The position numbers and the translations under genes are program-made. DNA of 45,816 nucleotides from Planctomycetaceae bacterium (GTDB lineage: Bacteria; Planctomycetota; Planctomycetia; Pirellulales; Thermoguttaceae): NCBI GenBank assembly GCA_012719125.1, contig JAAYAY010000133.1:1-45816 (forward strand), written 5' to 3'. Of this stretch, positions 8,034-16,899 are shown piece after piece. The notes beneath the pieces were generated by a model. The model made no database searches, was not told the origin of the DNA, and saw only the letters and a list, made by a program, of their open reading frames with translations. Each line of letters opens with the position of its first letter. The stretch's first letter is position 1.

Positions 8034-9055
8034 GCGGCGGCATTCAGGAAGAACTCCGCCAGTTCGCCACTCGCGTTCTGGAGCATCGCGGCGCTCTCGT
8101 GGATTGGCCTGTCGGTACCGGCGCCGGAACGGCCGTCGTGCCCGAAGAGGTGGCCGCTGCCGTGGGGATCGACGACGACACGATCCGGCTCACCGACCAA
8201 CCCGGCGGCGAGGGCTGGTGCGTCAGCCTGGGCACCGATTTTCTCGAGACGGCGGGCCGGTTGTTGGAGGCCGAGCCGCGAACCGGCTCGTTCGCCGCCA
8301 GCCGGCTCTATCTGAAGCGTGGGAGCCTCGAGGAGGCGGTCCGCCGCGCCTTCGCGTGGCTGAACGCCAAAGTCGTCGTTCGCGATACCAGGGCCACTCA
8401 CGTGGAATACCACACGTGGTGGTTTCGGGCCTCGCTGACTTCCGAAGACCGCTGGGAGACGCGTTTGGCCGTGACCGTCAACTCGGCGACCGGGGTGGAG
8501 ATTGACTTGCCGGACCCGCTCGCTCTCTGGGAGCTCGAGCCGCGGCAGGTAACCGGCCGGAAGCCTCCCTCGACCTATCCGCGGGCAGTCGCCCGCGCGC
8601 TCCCCCGGGTGAAGGCCGCGGCCGAGGACTTCTTCTGCCGCATGGACGGCCGGATCGAGCGCGACCGCCGGCGTCTCCGCGAGTACTACGGAGCGCTGCT
8701 GCGGGAAGCGGATCATAAGAAACCTCGGGGCGGCGCAACCCCCGATCCGGAGAAGACCGCCGAGCGGAAACGGGCGGTCGAACTGGAACTTCGTCGCAAA
8801 CTGGCCGAACTCGACGAGCGGTACGCGATCGCCGGGTCGTTGCAGCCGCTAGTGCTGATTCGGACGGTACTCCCTGCGATGGCCGTTGACCTGTCGGTGC
8901 AGCGCAAACGGGCGTCGAAACGGCACACCTTGTACTGGAACCCCTTGGTGCGGGCGATCGAGCCGATGTGCTGTGGCCGCTGCGGCAACGGCATCTTCTC
9001 CGTGGCGTTCACCGACGACGACGTTGACCCTCGCTGTGCTGATTGCCGGCGGTGA
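8030..9055 (+). CDS. Zinc-ribbon protein coupled to the SNF2-type helicase
   Basis: A 341-residue protein with no named family that I recognise. The N-terminal half (1-190) is probably alpha/beta. Residues about 200-270 are a charged helical, likely coiled-coil, region (RIERDRRRLREYYGALLREA and following). The C-terminus has a four-Cys zinc ribbon: CCGRCGN near 313 and CADC at 337-340. It starts inside the helicase stop codon (ATGA overlap), so the two proteins are almost certainly made together in a fixed ratio. A reasonable inference is that it is a specificity or nucleic-acid/RNA-polymerase-binding partner of the helicase. No signal peptide. Confidence 0.72.
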   Translation: MSGGIQEELRQFATRVLEHRGALVDWPVGTGAGTAVVPEEVAAAVGIDDDTIRLTDQPGGEGWCVSLGTDFLETAGRLLEAEPRTGSFAASRLYLKRGSLEEAVRRAFAWLNAKVVVRDTRATHVEYHTWWFRASLTSEDRWETRLAVTVNSATGVEIDLPDPLALWELEPRQVTGRKPPSTYPRAVARALPRVKAAAEDFFCRMDGRIERDRRRLREYYGALLREADHKKPRGGATPDPEKTAERKRAVELELRRKLAELDERYAIAGSLQPLVLIRTVLPAMAVDLSVQRKRASKRHTLYWNPLVRAIEPMCCGRCGNGIFSVAFTDDDVDPRCADCRR

Positions 9056-9232
9056 GTCGAAGTCCGCGACGATTGGCTCCTTGTTCATAACGCGGTTTTT
9101 CCGGACTGGTGCCCCCCTTGTGGATGTGGAAGCCGTGGCCGAGCGAATGCACGATATCCTTGACGTTGTGATCGTCGAGTATCTCGTTTCCGCCTCTGAA
9201 CGGAAGCCAAGCCGGTTTGAGGGAGAACTCTA

Positions 9233-10396
9233 TTGGAGTCAGAAGTGAACCGCGATAGTGAAGACCGGGAAGTGTCTCAACTCCCCGGGTCGCAACGGAA
9301 GCCACCATCGCACGTCTCCCTTCCCGATTCGTCCTGGCGGTCTCGCTTCCGTAGCCGTTTGCGCCGCTGGTACGCAAAACATGCCCGGGACCTGCCTTGG
9401 CGGCGGAACCGCGATCCGTACCTCGTCTGGATCAGCGAAATCATGCTGCAGCAGACGCAAGTGGCTGCGGTCGAGCCCTATTTCCTGCGGTTCCGGGCGG
9501 CCTTCCCGACGATCAAAGCCCTGGCCGCGGCCGACGAGCAGGACGTGCTGCGGCATTGGGAAGGCCTGGGCTACTACCGCCGGGCACGGCAGCTTCACGC
9601 GGCCGCCAAGGTTCTAGTGGACGAGCACAGGGGACGGTTTCCCGACGACCCCGAGGCCGTTCGTGCCCTACCGGGCATTGGACGCTACACGGCAGGGGCG
9701 ATCCTCTCGATCGCCTTCGACGCTCGCGAGCCGATTCTCGAAGCCAATACGATCCGACTCTTCTGCCGGTTGCTGACGTATCGGGGACAGCCCGCGTCGT
9801 CCGAGGCTCAACGCCTGCTCTGGGCCATGGCCGAGGCTATGCTGCCGCGTCGCCGCGTGGGAACCTTCAATCAGGCCCTGATGGAACTGGGCAGCCAGGT
9901 CTGCACGCCGAAGGCGCCGAAATGCGATCAGTGCCCGGTGGCCACGCTGTGCGAGGCCAAACGGTTCGGTCTTCAGGATGCCGTTCCCGCCCTGAAGCCG
10001 AAGAAGAAGTTCGAGGAAGTGCATGAGGTGGCCCTGATCGTGCGTCGCCGCGGCCGCGTTCTGCTGCTGCGGCGACCCGAGGGGGGGCGCTGGGCCGGGC
10101 TCTGGGACTTCCCCCGCTACGAAATGGACCACGAAGTAGAACCGGTCCTGTTCCGCAGGCTCCGCGACATGCTGCGGACACAGACCGGTATCGATGCTGT
10201 GCCCGAGAGCCATCAGAAGCGGTTAAAACACGGCGTGACGCGATTCCGCATCACCCTCGACTGCTATTCGGCTCGGTTCGTTGCGTCAGGCAAACCTCCG
10301 GCCGATGCGCCGGAGTGGAAGTGGGTCACGCCGGGGCAAATGGCGGAGCATCCACTAAGTACGACCGGGAGAAAGCTGGCAGCGTTGGTAAGATAG
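9233..10396 (+). CDS. mutY: MutY-type A/G-specific adenine DNA glycosylase
   Basis: Base excision repair enzyme removing adenine mispaired with 8-oxoguanine. The HhH-GPD domain has SEIMLQQTQV at 68-77 with the catalytic Glu69, helix-hairpin-helix LPGIGRYTAGAI at 146-157, and an iron-sulfur loop C224-x6-C231-x2-C234-x5-C240 in canonical spacing. The C-terminal third (250-387) is the NUDIX-like 8-oxoG recognition domain (VALIVRRRGRVLLLRRP). Odd point: the residue at the position of the second catalytic carboxylate (PILDGN in E. coli) is PILEAN here, Glu in place of Asp. The start may be TTG 9233 (GGGAGA upstream) or GTG 9245 (GGAG upstream). It lies 177 bp after the zinc-ribbon gene. Confidence 0.93.
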   Translation: MESEVNRDSEDREVSQLPGSQRKPPSHVSLPDSSWRSRFRSRLRRWYAKHARDLPWRRNRDPYLVWISEIMLQQTQVAAVEPYFLRFRAAFPTIKALAAADEQDVLRHWEGLGYYRRARQLHAAAKVLVDEHRGRFPDDPEAVRALPGIGRYTAGAILSIAFDAREPILEANTIRLFCRLLTYRGQPASSEAQRLLWAMAEAMLPRRRVGTFNQALMELGSQVCTPKAPKCDQCPVATLCEAKRFGLQDAVPALKPKKKFEEVHEVALIVRRRGRVLLLRRPEGGRWAGLWDFPRYEMDHEVEPVLFRRLRDMLRTQTGIDAVPESHQKRLKHGVTRFRITLDCYSARFVASGKPPADAPEWKWVTPGQMAEHPLSTTGRKLAALVR

Positions 10397-10447
10397 AACA
10401 CGGAGATTCCTACTGCCTTCGAGGACTGGGAGGTTGGACATTGTTTG

Positions 10448-10477
10448 TTGGCGGTGGGCTCGGAGATGCGGTACAAT
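10448..10477 (+). promoter_or_regulatory. Possible sigma-70-type promoter for the gene at 10528
   Basis: TTGGCG at 10448-10453 and TACAAT at 10472-10477 are separated by 18 bases and lie about 50 bp upstream of the start at 10528. The match is moderate. Confidence 0.3.
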
Positions 10478-10527
10478 TGATTATCTTTAGGTTTCCGCGA
10501 AGAATGACAGATCATTGGAGGTCCATG

Positions 10528-10770
10528 ATGCGAGCCGAATCTGTCCGTTCAGAGGTCATCCGCATGGTGCGCCAAGCACCTTTTCGTCCCTTCGTGCTCA
10601 GCATGGAGAATGGGGATCGTGTCGGCATCGGGCACCCAGAGAATATCGCATTTGACCCGGTGGGTGACTCTCCCGACTTCTACGTGATCTCGGAGCGAAT
10701 CCGGCTCTTCGGAACATTCGAGGCGGTGACAAACGTCGCCGCAGCCGACTCGGTCGAACATCTCCCTTAA
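10528..10770 (+). CDS. Small conserved-type hypothetical protein
   Basis: An 80-residue protein starting at ATG 10528, where GGAGG at 10517-10521 gives a 6-base spacing (an ATG at 10525 is also in frame). The segment RQAPFRPFVLSMENGDRVGIGHPENIAF followed by a short beta-rich tail matches a small-protein pattern that I recall as common in planctomycetes: a PFRPF helix cap, then strands that restate a 'ready-to-use' hydrophobic core. No function is known. It stands between mutY and hemW with its own candidate promoter. Confidence 0.6.
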   Translation: MRAESVRSEVIRMVRQAPFRPFVLSMENGDRVGIGHPENIAFDPVGDSPDFYVISERIRLFGTFEAVTNVAAADSVEHLP

Positions 10771-10865
10771 GCGGCCGTTCCCGCGCCATATTGCTCCGTC
10801 AAGTCGCAGGTCCAAATGTATACAATGTTTGCCGATCACATCAACTGAAGTGAATTCGGTACAAC

Positions 10866-11996
10866 ATGCACAGCACTTTGCCAAAGCCCATCGGCCTCTA
10901 CGTCCACCTTCCCTTCTGCGTCCGAAAGTGCGCCTACTGCGACTTCGCCTCGTACGCCGGGCGCCAGGCGGATATCCCGCGCTACGTGGATGCCGTTGTC
11001 CAGGAGATAACACGCCGCGGCGCCGAGACGGGGCACCCGAGCGCGGACACGATCTTCCTGGGCGGCGGCACGCCCTCGCTTCTCGACGAATTCCAGATAA
11101 CACGCATCCTGGATGCCCTGTTTGACGCCTTCCCCATCGAACAGAACGCCGAGATCACCTGCGAATGCAACCCCGGAACCCTCACGCCCCCCTTTGCCCA
11201 GGCCTTGCGCCAAGCGGGTGTCAACCGCCTGTCCCTGGGCGCGCAAGCCGCGCAGACGCGTCTTCTGCGTCTCCTCGGCAGAATCCATGATTGGGAGCAA
11301 GTGATCGCTTCCGTGGAAATCGCACGTCAAGCGGGATTTGAAAACATCAACCTCGACCTGATGTTCGGCCTGCCTTCCCAGACCGTTTCCGATTTCCGGG
11401 AAACGCTGGCGGCCGCCATGGCCCTTTGCCCCACCCATGTCTCCTGTTACGGCCTGATCGTCGAGGAAGGAACGCCCATCTGCCGCGAAGTTACGGCCGG
11501 GAAGTTGGTCCTTCCCAATGAGGAAGTGGAACGCGACATGTACGAGTTCGCCCGGCAGACGTTCGCGGAACACGGCCTTCAGCAATATGAAATCAGCAAT
11601 TTCGCCCGCGAAGGCTACGCCTGCCGTCACAATATCGGCTGCTGGACCCGCGTGCGGTACCTCGGCTTCGGCTGTGCGGCGCACAGCTTCTTCGACCAGT
11701 GCCGCACGATGAACCCGCCCCAACTCGATGCCTATCTGGCCGGCGAGGAACCGAAGACCGAGCAGATCTCCAAAGACGAAGCCCGGTTCGAAAGCATGAT
11801 GCTGGGCCTGCGGATGACCCGCGGCGTCAAGGACGAGGATTTCACCCGCATGCACGGGCTGAGTATCCGCGACGCGTTCGGTGCAAAGCTCGACAAACCG
11901 ATCAACGCCGGGCTGCTCGAGTGGCACGAAGGCGCCTTGAGGCTGACCCGCCTCGGCATGGATCTGCAGAATAGCGTGCTGGTGGACCTCATGTGA
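10866..11996 (+). CDS. hemW: HemW-like radical SAM protein (heme chaperone family)
   Basis: A 376-residue radical SAM protein of the HemN/HemW family. The cluster motif CVRKCAYCDF lies near residues 18-27 (CxxxCxxC), followed by TIFLGGGTPSLL, CNPGT, VNRLSLGAQ and INLDLMFGLPSQT, the characteristic family blocks, and a C-terminal HemN-type domain (MMLGLRMTRGV). The length and the lack of the extended HemN N-terminal region favour HemW, a heme-binding chaperone, over the oxidase. ATG at 10866 has no clear ribosome site. Ala rather than Ser precedes the QAAQTRLLRLLGR segment. The gene stands alone on this strand. Confidence 0.88.
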   Translation: MHSTLPKPIGLYVHLPFCVRKCAYCDFASYAGRQADIPRYVDAVVQEITRRGAETGHPSADTIFLGGGTPSLLDEFQITRILDALFDAFPIEQNAEITCECNPGTLTPPFAQALRQAGVNRLSLGAQAAQTRLLRLLGRIHDWEQVIASVEIARQAGFENINLDLMFGLPSQTVSDFRETLAAAMALCPTHVSCYGLIVEEGTPICREVTAGKLVLPNEEVERDMYEFARQTFAEHGLQQYEISNFAREGYACRHNIGCWTRVRYLGFGCAAHSFFDQCRTMNPPQLDAYLAGEEPKTEQISKDEARFESMMLGLRMTRGVKDEDFTRMHGLSIRDAFGAKLDKPINAGLLEWHEGALRLTRLGMDLQNSVLVDLM

Positions 11997-12009
11997 CGCG
12001 ACAAGAAGA

Positions 12010-12031
12010 GCCGCGAAACAGGTTGCGCGGC
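12010..12031. terminator. Possible weak intergenic hairpin between converging genes
   Basis: A 6-bp stem GCCGCG / CGCGGC with a 10-base loop lies between the stops of hemW and the TPR gene. There is no T-run, so terminator function is uncertain. Confidence 0.3.
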
Positions 12032-12065
12032 GCAGCACTCGGCTTGAGACCGACTCCTATCAGCG

Positions 12066-15000
12066 TCACTCCTCCGCGGGCTTTGGCCAGAGATCCTCCT
12101 CGTCCAACACGTCGTCATCCGGGCGCGACGTTCCGTGACGCTTCGCGAGTTCCATGCCGGCGAGCGTAGCTGCATCGGTGTGGTAGCCGGGTGTCACGAG
12201 TGCTCGGCGCCAGTATTTTTCTGCAGCTTCCGGCTGACCCAATGCCGCAAGTTTCCGCCCAACGACGTAGGTGAAGGCACTACGGCCGGCGGAATCGATC
12301 GGGGCGACCAGCCCGTCGAGTTTCTCCAGTCGTTCGGGCGACGTGTCGCCGGTCTTGAGCCATTCGAGGACTGCCAGCCCTGCCTCGTCTCTCTTTCCGT
12401 CATAGTCGGGCTTCTCCCGAGCCTTCTCGACCATTTCCTTGATGGCGGAGATGATCTTCTCTCTAGAAGCCGCATCGTTCGGCTCGCGTGCGAGCTGGAC
12501 GGCCATCATTCCGGCGAAGTAGGAAGGCTCCGCGTCGAATGCCTTCCGGAATGACTCCAGGGCCTTGTCGAGCTGGTCTTCGAGCAGAAAGTAAGTTCCC
12601 CGTTTCGCAAGTCCCTTCGCCGTTTTCGTTTCGGAGTTGCGCTGGCAATACTCCAGGGCGAGCTTGCGGGCAGCATCCAGGTCGCCTCGTCCGGTTCGCT
12701 TGCACCACAGGTACCAGTCGATGCCGCTGCCGGTGGGATAATTCGTGGACTTCTCCCGCATCCACTCTTCCGACGCCTTCCAATCGGCCAGACCTTCGCA
12801 TACGAAACTGGCCGTGTTGAGGCCCCAGGCGGCCCACGTGCCACCCGCCTGTTCCGCATGGTGCCTGGCCTTTTGCCAGTCGCCCCAACTGCACAGCCCG
12901 TTGGCCAATTGCTGGTGGGCCATGGCATGCTCGAGCCCGAGATTCTCCGATTTCAGGTAATCGAGCAGCGTCTGTTCCCATTTCTCCCGGTCGCCCAACT
13001 CGAAATGCAGGTTGGCCAAGTCCCTGGCGGTCGAAAAGGTCGGCAGGCATGCGAGCGATCGCTCGTAGCAGCGCATGGCGGCCGGCTTGTCCTGCTTCGC
13101 ATAATAGCGATAGGCGAGGATTCGGAAGGCCGTCGGATCGTTCTTCAACTCGCTTTCCCATTTCTGCAGATCTTCGATCGAGGGATCCTCGGCAGCCTGG
13201 ACGGCCATACGCGTTGCCGTTTCGCAGTGGGGGGCGATGCCGGCAAACTCGCGGGCGAAGATGGCGGCGAATCGGGCGTCCTCAGGATTCCACGAAGGGC
13301 TGTCCGGATAGACGTATTCAAGCATCCCCGCGAACGTGAAGTTGCGACCAGCGACTTGATAGGCGAATTTCCCGATGCTTTGCCTCCTGGAATCCTTGAT
13401 CCACCAGACGCGATGAAGCATGCCCGACATGTTGCGTCTCGGATCCTCGATCACGAGATCTTTCAGAAGCTCCTGCATCTCAACCCGCTCATGGGGCCAT
13501 CTGTACCGATAGGAATCGATATAGGCCGCGAAGCGATGATCCTTCACCAGGGGCAGGACCGAGGCGACGTCGTCGGCCACGGAGTGCTCCGTGGCGTTGA
13601 GCGACACTCGCAGTGAGTTGGCGATCTGGACGAACTGCTCTTCTTCCAGCAAGAACGCCAGAATCGACCAGGACGGATCGCCGTCCGCGAGTTCCGCCGA
13701 TTTCTTGCGCAAATAGCGGGCGGCATAGGTCGGCGCGGCGGAGAATTCGTCGCGGGGATTGGGGTCGCCGAACACATTGTCAATGAGGCGGCTCGGTATT
13801 CTGTCGATCGAAAGAACCGCGCGGAACTTGTCCGGCAAGTCCGACAAGGCCAGAAGGCCGGCCGCGACATGAGCCCCAAACATCAAAGGTCCGAGCTGCG
13901 CGCCCGTGCGTGTGGCCCCCAAGGTCTGGCCGTGATGGGCCAACTCGAAATAGACGCCATACGCGGTCGGGCATTCGCGTCTGGCCGCAGCGGCAGCCTC
14001 GAACATCCATTGCGATTGCCGGTAGGCGCTGGCAAGCTGGAAATCCAGGCGAGTGGCCCAACCGCGAAGTTCCGGATTCTCGTCGCCCACTTTCCGAACG
14101 GCGGTTCGATCGCACATGACGTAAGGCCTGATCAGCTTCGTCCACGCCGGGGGGACGTACTCGCCTGCTCCGGCGGTTTCTCGCTCGGTTCGACGCCGCT
14201 GGAGACGCTCCAGGTCCTCCTCCGCGTGCTGGAACGTACCCCCCAGCGCCCAGGCATAGGCCCGATTCCAGATGGCGAAATCCCGCTCTTTCTTGCTGGC
14301 ATACATTCGCTGGGCGTACAACCATGCCCGAGCAGTAAAGACTTCGCTCGATGTGTTCCATTGATGTTGCGTGAGCATGGCCAGATTGGCGTAGCCTCGA
14401 ACCAACACGCTGAGCCAGTCTGGGGACTCGCCATGGGCGGCGATCGCCCGATGGGCCGACCGCACCGCCCCGTACTGGGCAATGAAATCGACTTCGAGAA
14501 GTGCCTTCTCGATCTCGTCTGAAGGAGAGGACGGCTCCGTCGGCCCAGGTTTTTCGCCTTCCAGGCCTGCCATGCGAAGAGCTTCAACGAAGTCGCCCCG
14601 CGAGTCCTCCTCAAGTTTGGGGATGAGATGGCCGTAGACTCTTGTCCCGCCAACGGCGGTCTTGAACGACTTGGTCCACAGGGGCTTCGTCTCGTGGATG
14701 TCCTTCCCCTCCTCAGGTTTCACCAGGCTCAGCCGCCACTGGCCCGAGATGTTGGCCCGCTCGATGACCATCAGATCGATCACCTCGCTGTTCTCGGGCG
14801 GCGTCTCGTGAAGCGTCTCATCGCAGGTCATCAATCCCAGTTCTTCGCGAGCTGCAAGCAGAAACGCCTGGCGGACAACTTCCCGTCCCAGCCGGTAGGC
14901 AAGGTCGTTCTCCTCCAATTGCTTGTAGGGAAGGAACTCCGTATGCAGATGCAGAACGGGTGTTTTCTCGCCTCCCACCTGCGACTCACTCGCCATGGTT

Positions 15001-15068
15001 GTCGCAAGGCAAACCGTCGCCAGGGCCACTGCCACAGGCACCGCCAAACCCAATCGAGAGCATTTCAT
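12066..15068 (-). CDS. Large secreted TPR-repeat protein
   Basis: A 1000-residue protein with an N-terminal signal peptide (MKCSRLGLAVPVAVALATV...). The start at 15068 is chosen for the signal peptide and the GGTGGGGATT purine-rich stretch upstream; the open frame to 15257 adds nothing signal-like. The first 250 residues are mixed. From about 560 onward there are TPR-like helix pairs, for example DPTAFRILAYRYYAKQDKPA, RDLANLHFELGDREKWEQ, AMAHQQLANGLCSWGDWQ, and GTYFLLEDQLDKALESFRKA. It probably acts outside the cytoplasm as a scaffold. No catalytic motif was seen. It is convergent with hemW and divergent from the exported-protein cluster at 15511. Confidence 0.75.
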   Translation of the reverse strand: MKCSRLGLAVPVAVALATVCLATTMASESQVGGEKTPVLHLHTEFLPYKQLEENDLAYRLGREVVRQAFLLAAREELGLMTCDETLHETPPENSEVIDLMVIERANISGQWRLSLVKPEEGKDIHETKPLWTKSFKTAVGGTRVYGHLIPKLEEDSRGDFVEALRMAGLEGEKPGPTEPSSPSDEIEKALLEVDFIAQYGAVRSAHRAIAAHGESPDWLSVLVRGYANLAMLTQHQWNTSSEVFTARAWLYAQRMYASKKERDFAIWNRAYAWALGGTFQHAEEDLERLQRRRTERETAGAGEYVPPAWTKLIRPYVMCDRTAVRKVGDENPELRGWATRLDFQLASAYRQSQWMFEAAAAARRECPTAYGVYFELAHHGQTLGATRTGAQLGPLMFGAHVAAGLLALSDLPDKFRAVLSIDRIPSRLIDNVFGDPNPRDEFSAAPTYAARYLRKKSAELADGDPSWSILAFLLEEEQFVQIANSLRVSLNATEHSVADDVASVLPLVKDHRFAAYIDSYRYRWPHERVEMQELLKDLVIEDPRRNMSGMLHRVWWIKDSRRQSIGKFAYQVAGRNFTFAGMLEYVYPDSPSWNPEDARFAAIFAREFAGIAPHCETATRMAVQAAEDPSIEDLQKWESELKNDPTAFRILAYRYYAKQDKPAAMRCYERSLACLPTFSTARDLANLHFELGDREKWEQTLLDYLKSENLGLEHAMAHQQLANGLCSWGDWQKARHHAEQAGGTWAAWGLNTASFVCEGLADWKASEEWMREKSTNYPTGSGIDWYLWCKRTGRGDLDAARKLALEYCQRNSETKTAKGLAKRGTYFLLEDQLDKALESFRKAFDAEPSYFAGMMAVQLAREPNDAASREKIISAIKEMVEKAREKPDYDGKRDEAGLAVLEWLKTGDTSPERLEKLDGLVAPIDSAGRSAFTYVVGRKLAALGQPEAAEKYWRRALVTPGYHTDAATLAGMELAKRHGTSRPDDDVLDEEDLWPKPAEE

Positions 15069-15510
15069 CGGCAATCCCCACCAGAACTGGAGAAAAGAGC
15101 AAGATGGCCACCTGTCGCCACACCGCGATTCGACAGAGACCCTCCCCCGACTTGCGGCCTCAGGGCACTCGTGTCGATCTATTGACGTTCGCATCGTCAT
15201 TAACCGAGGACCGACAACGGAGGTCTGGTTCTCCAGAATACACGGCCGGCCAAACATCTGCTCGGAAGCTCGGCATCAGTGAAGGCGTGTCAACAGTCTA
15301 CAGTCTTGTGCCCGATACTGTCATCCCTGTCGAACCAATTTGCACCTGAAGGGGGGGGTGAAACAAGCGGCGCACGCTGAGACCGGCAGGCATGCCGTTC
15401 CTTTCCTCCATCTTGTCTGCCCTTCCCCTGTCGCATTTGGCGGTGCTGAGGCCATAAGGGTCCAGTGGGCACTCAAGCCCGAAACCAACATCACGAGAGG
15501 AGGATTTGTC

Positions 15511-15987
15511 ATGCTGAGGTCACGTTTCTTCTGCTGCCTGTTCGCCGGTCTGCTCGGCCTGTCGGTCGAAACTTGCCTGGCCGACGGCGTCTGGACGGGT
15601 GTGGACGTGGGGCCCGGACACGCTGAGGCCAACGCGGGCTACGACGCCCCCCAGGGACTCGCTCGCACCGAGAGCCGAGTAGGTCAAGTCAACGTGGGCC
15701 GGGGCTTCGCCCTGGGATACGGTCCCGACGGCCTGTCGCTTTCCCACTCCATCGGAGTCTCGGGGCAGCACGGTTTCGGCGCCGCTCACAACTTCAACCT
15801 GAGCATCGGCCGCGACGGCACGCACGTCTCCCACGGCGGTGTGCAGACCATCGGCGGCAACTCACGCGTGCTGGCCGGCGGCGAGGCACACTACGGCCCG
15901 GGACAGCTTGGGGGCGGCAGCTACACGGGCGGCTTCGGCCATCACACCAATGCCTGGTCCCAGTCGCGAACCCGCCGTTTCTGGTAG
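15511..15987 (+). CDS. Exported Gly/His-rich small protein
   Basis: A 158-residue protein with a signal peptide (MLRSRFFCCLFAGLLGLSVETCLA). ATG 15511 follows a strong GAGGAGG site; the open frame upstream is not coding-like. The mature part is rich in Gly, His and Ser with repeated short beta-strand patterns (GYGPDGLSLSHSIGVSG, NFNLSIGRDGTHVSHGG, GGGSYTGGFGHH). It looks like a low-complexity exported structural or surface protein. It is the first gene of three that appear to form one operon (gap 84 bp to the next). No function is recognised. Confidence 0.65.
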   Translation: MLRSRFFCCLFAGLLGLSVETCLADGVWTGVDVGPGHAEANAGYDAPQGLARTESRVGQVNVGRGFALGYGPDGLSLSHSIGVSGQHGFGAAHNFNLSIGRDGTHVSHGGVQTIGGNSRVLAGGEAHYGPGQLGGGSYTGGFGHHTNAWSQSRTRRFW

Positions 15988-16071
15988 CCGCCTGACAGGA
16001 CAAGCCAGGCCACGTCGTCCGTCCACTGCCGTTTCGCTCGTTGCTCTTCCCTCCCAACCCAAGGTGATCTC

Positions 16072-16830
16072 ATGAAAACTTACGTTGCCAGTTTGGGCGT
16101 GCTGTTGATTCTGTCGGCCGCCGCCCATGCCCAATCCACCGGTTTCCCCCAAGGAGCCCTCGATCTCGACTCGCTGCGCAGCCAGGTGATGTCCCGCCAT
16201 TTCGCTCCCGCCGATGGGCAGAATCCGAGGCTCGGCTCAACGCCGCTGATGATCGGGAAGCCCCACCTCGACGAACGAATCTGGTCGGAGTGGGGCGTGG
16301 CCCTCGGCCCGGTCCCTGCTCTGCTCTCCATGCATTGCCCCGATCTCAAGCCCAATGCCGGCCTATTGATCGAGAAGATCCGGCCCGGCAGCCCTGCCGA
16401 AAAAGCCGGCCTGGTGGCAGGCCAGGTTCTCGCAGGTGCCGAAGAGGAGTGGTTTCAGTCAGTCCACGACCTGCCCAGGCTGGTCGAGCCTCAAACGGTC
16501 ATCGTGCTCGTGGCGGGCCGGCTTTGCGAGATGGATATTCAGCCGGACCGTACGCCGCTGTCGGCAGGCAACTCAACAGCCGAGCTTCGCTCCGCCCCGG
16601 CAAGCGTCTCGGCATTCGGCGCTGCTGCGGATGAGGACGGCAGCCAGGCGATCTCGATGGCCTGTGCCAACGGGATCTTCGACATCGACGCCTCGTACGC
16701 CACGGCCAAGGGCCGGCAGAAGATCCACTTGAGCGGCACTCGGAAGCAAGTTGAGAAGTCGATGGCCGACTTGCCCGCTCCCGTTCAGCAGTCCATCCAG
16801 CGCCGTCTCCAGATGGTCGCACCCTATTAG
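16072..16830 (+). CDS. Exported PDZ-domain protein
   Basis: A 252-residue protein with a signal peptide ending at about residue 20 (ILSAAAHAQ). Residues 95-140 form a PDZ domain: GLLIEKIRPGSPAEKAGLVAGQVL is the carboxylate-binding loop and following strand/helix. No Ser protease domain is attached, so it is not DegP-like. The last 90 residues include ISMACANGIFDIDASY and a basic terminal helix. ATG follows AAGGTGATCTC. As the middle gene of the exported cluster it could bind C-termini of the flanking Gly/Ala-rich proteins; that is inference. Confidence 0.72.
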   Translation: MKTYVASLGVLLILSAAAHAQSTGFPQGALDLDSLRSQVMSRHFAPADGQNPRLGSTPLMIGKPHLDERIWSEWGVALGPVPALLSMHCPDLKPNAGLLIEKIRPGSPAEKAGLVAGQVLAGAEEEWFQSVHDLPRLVEPQTVIVLVAGRLCEMDIQPDRTPLSAGNSTAELRSAPASVSAFGAAADEDGSQAISMACANGIFDIDASYATAKGRQKIHLSGTRKQVEKSMADLPAPVQQSIQRRLQMVAPY

Positions 16831-16899
16831 TTCCCCAAGCACAGCGATTCACCTTCCACGTTGGACAACGACCCTTTCTTTCATGCAGGAGTTCAAACC

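Noticed and set aside
9009-9377. 122-codon minus-strand frame covering the gap between the zinc-ribbon gene and mutY
   Set aside because: It has no recognised motif and extends into mutY antisense; the gap of 177 bp shows no convincing gene.
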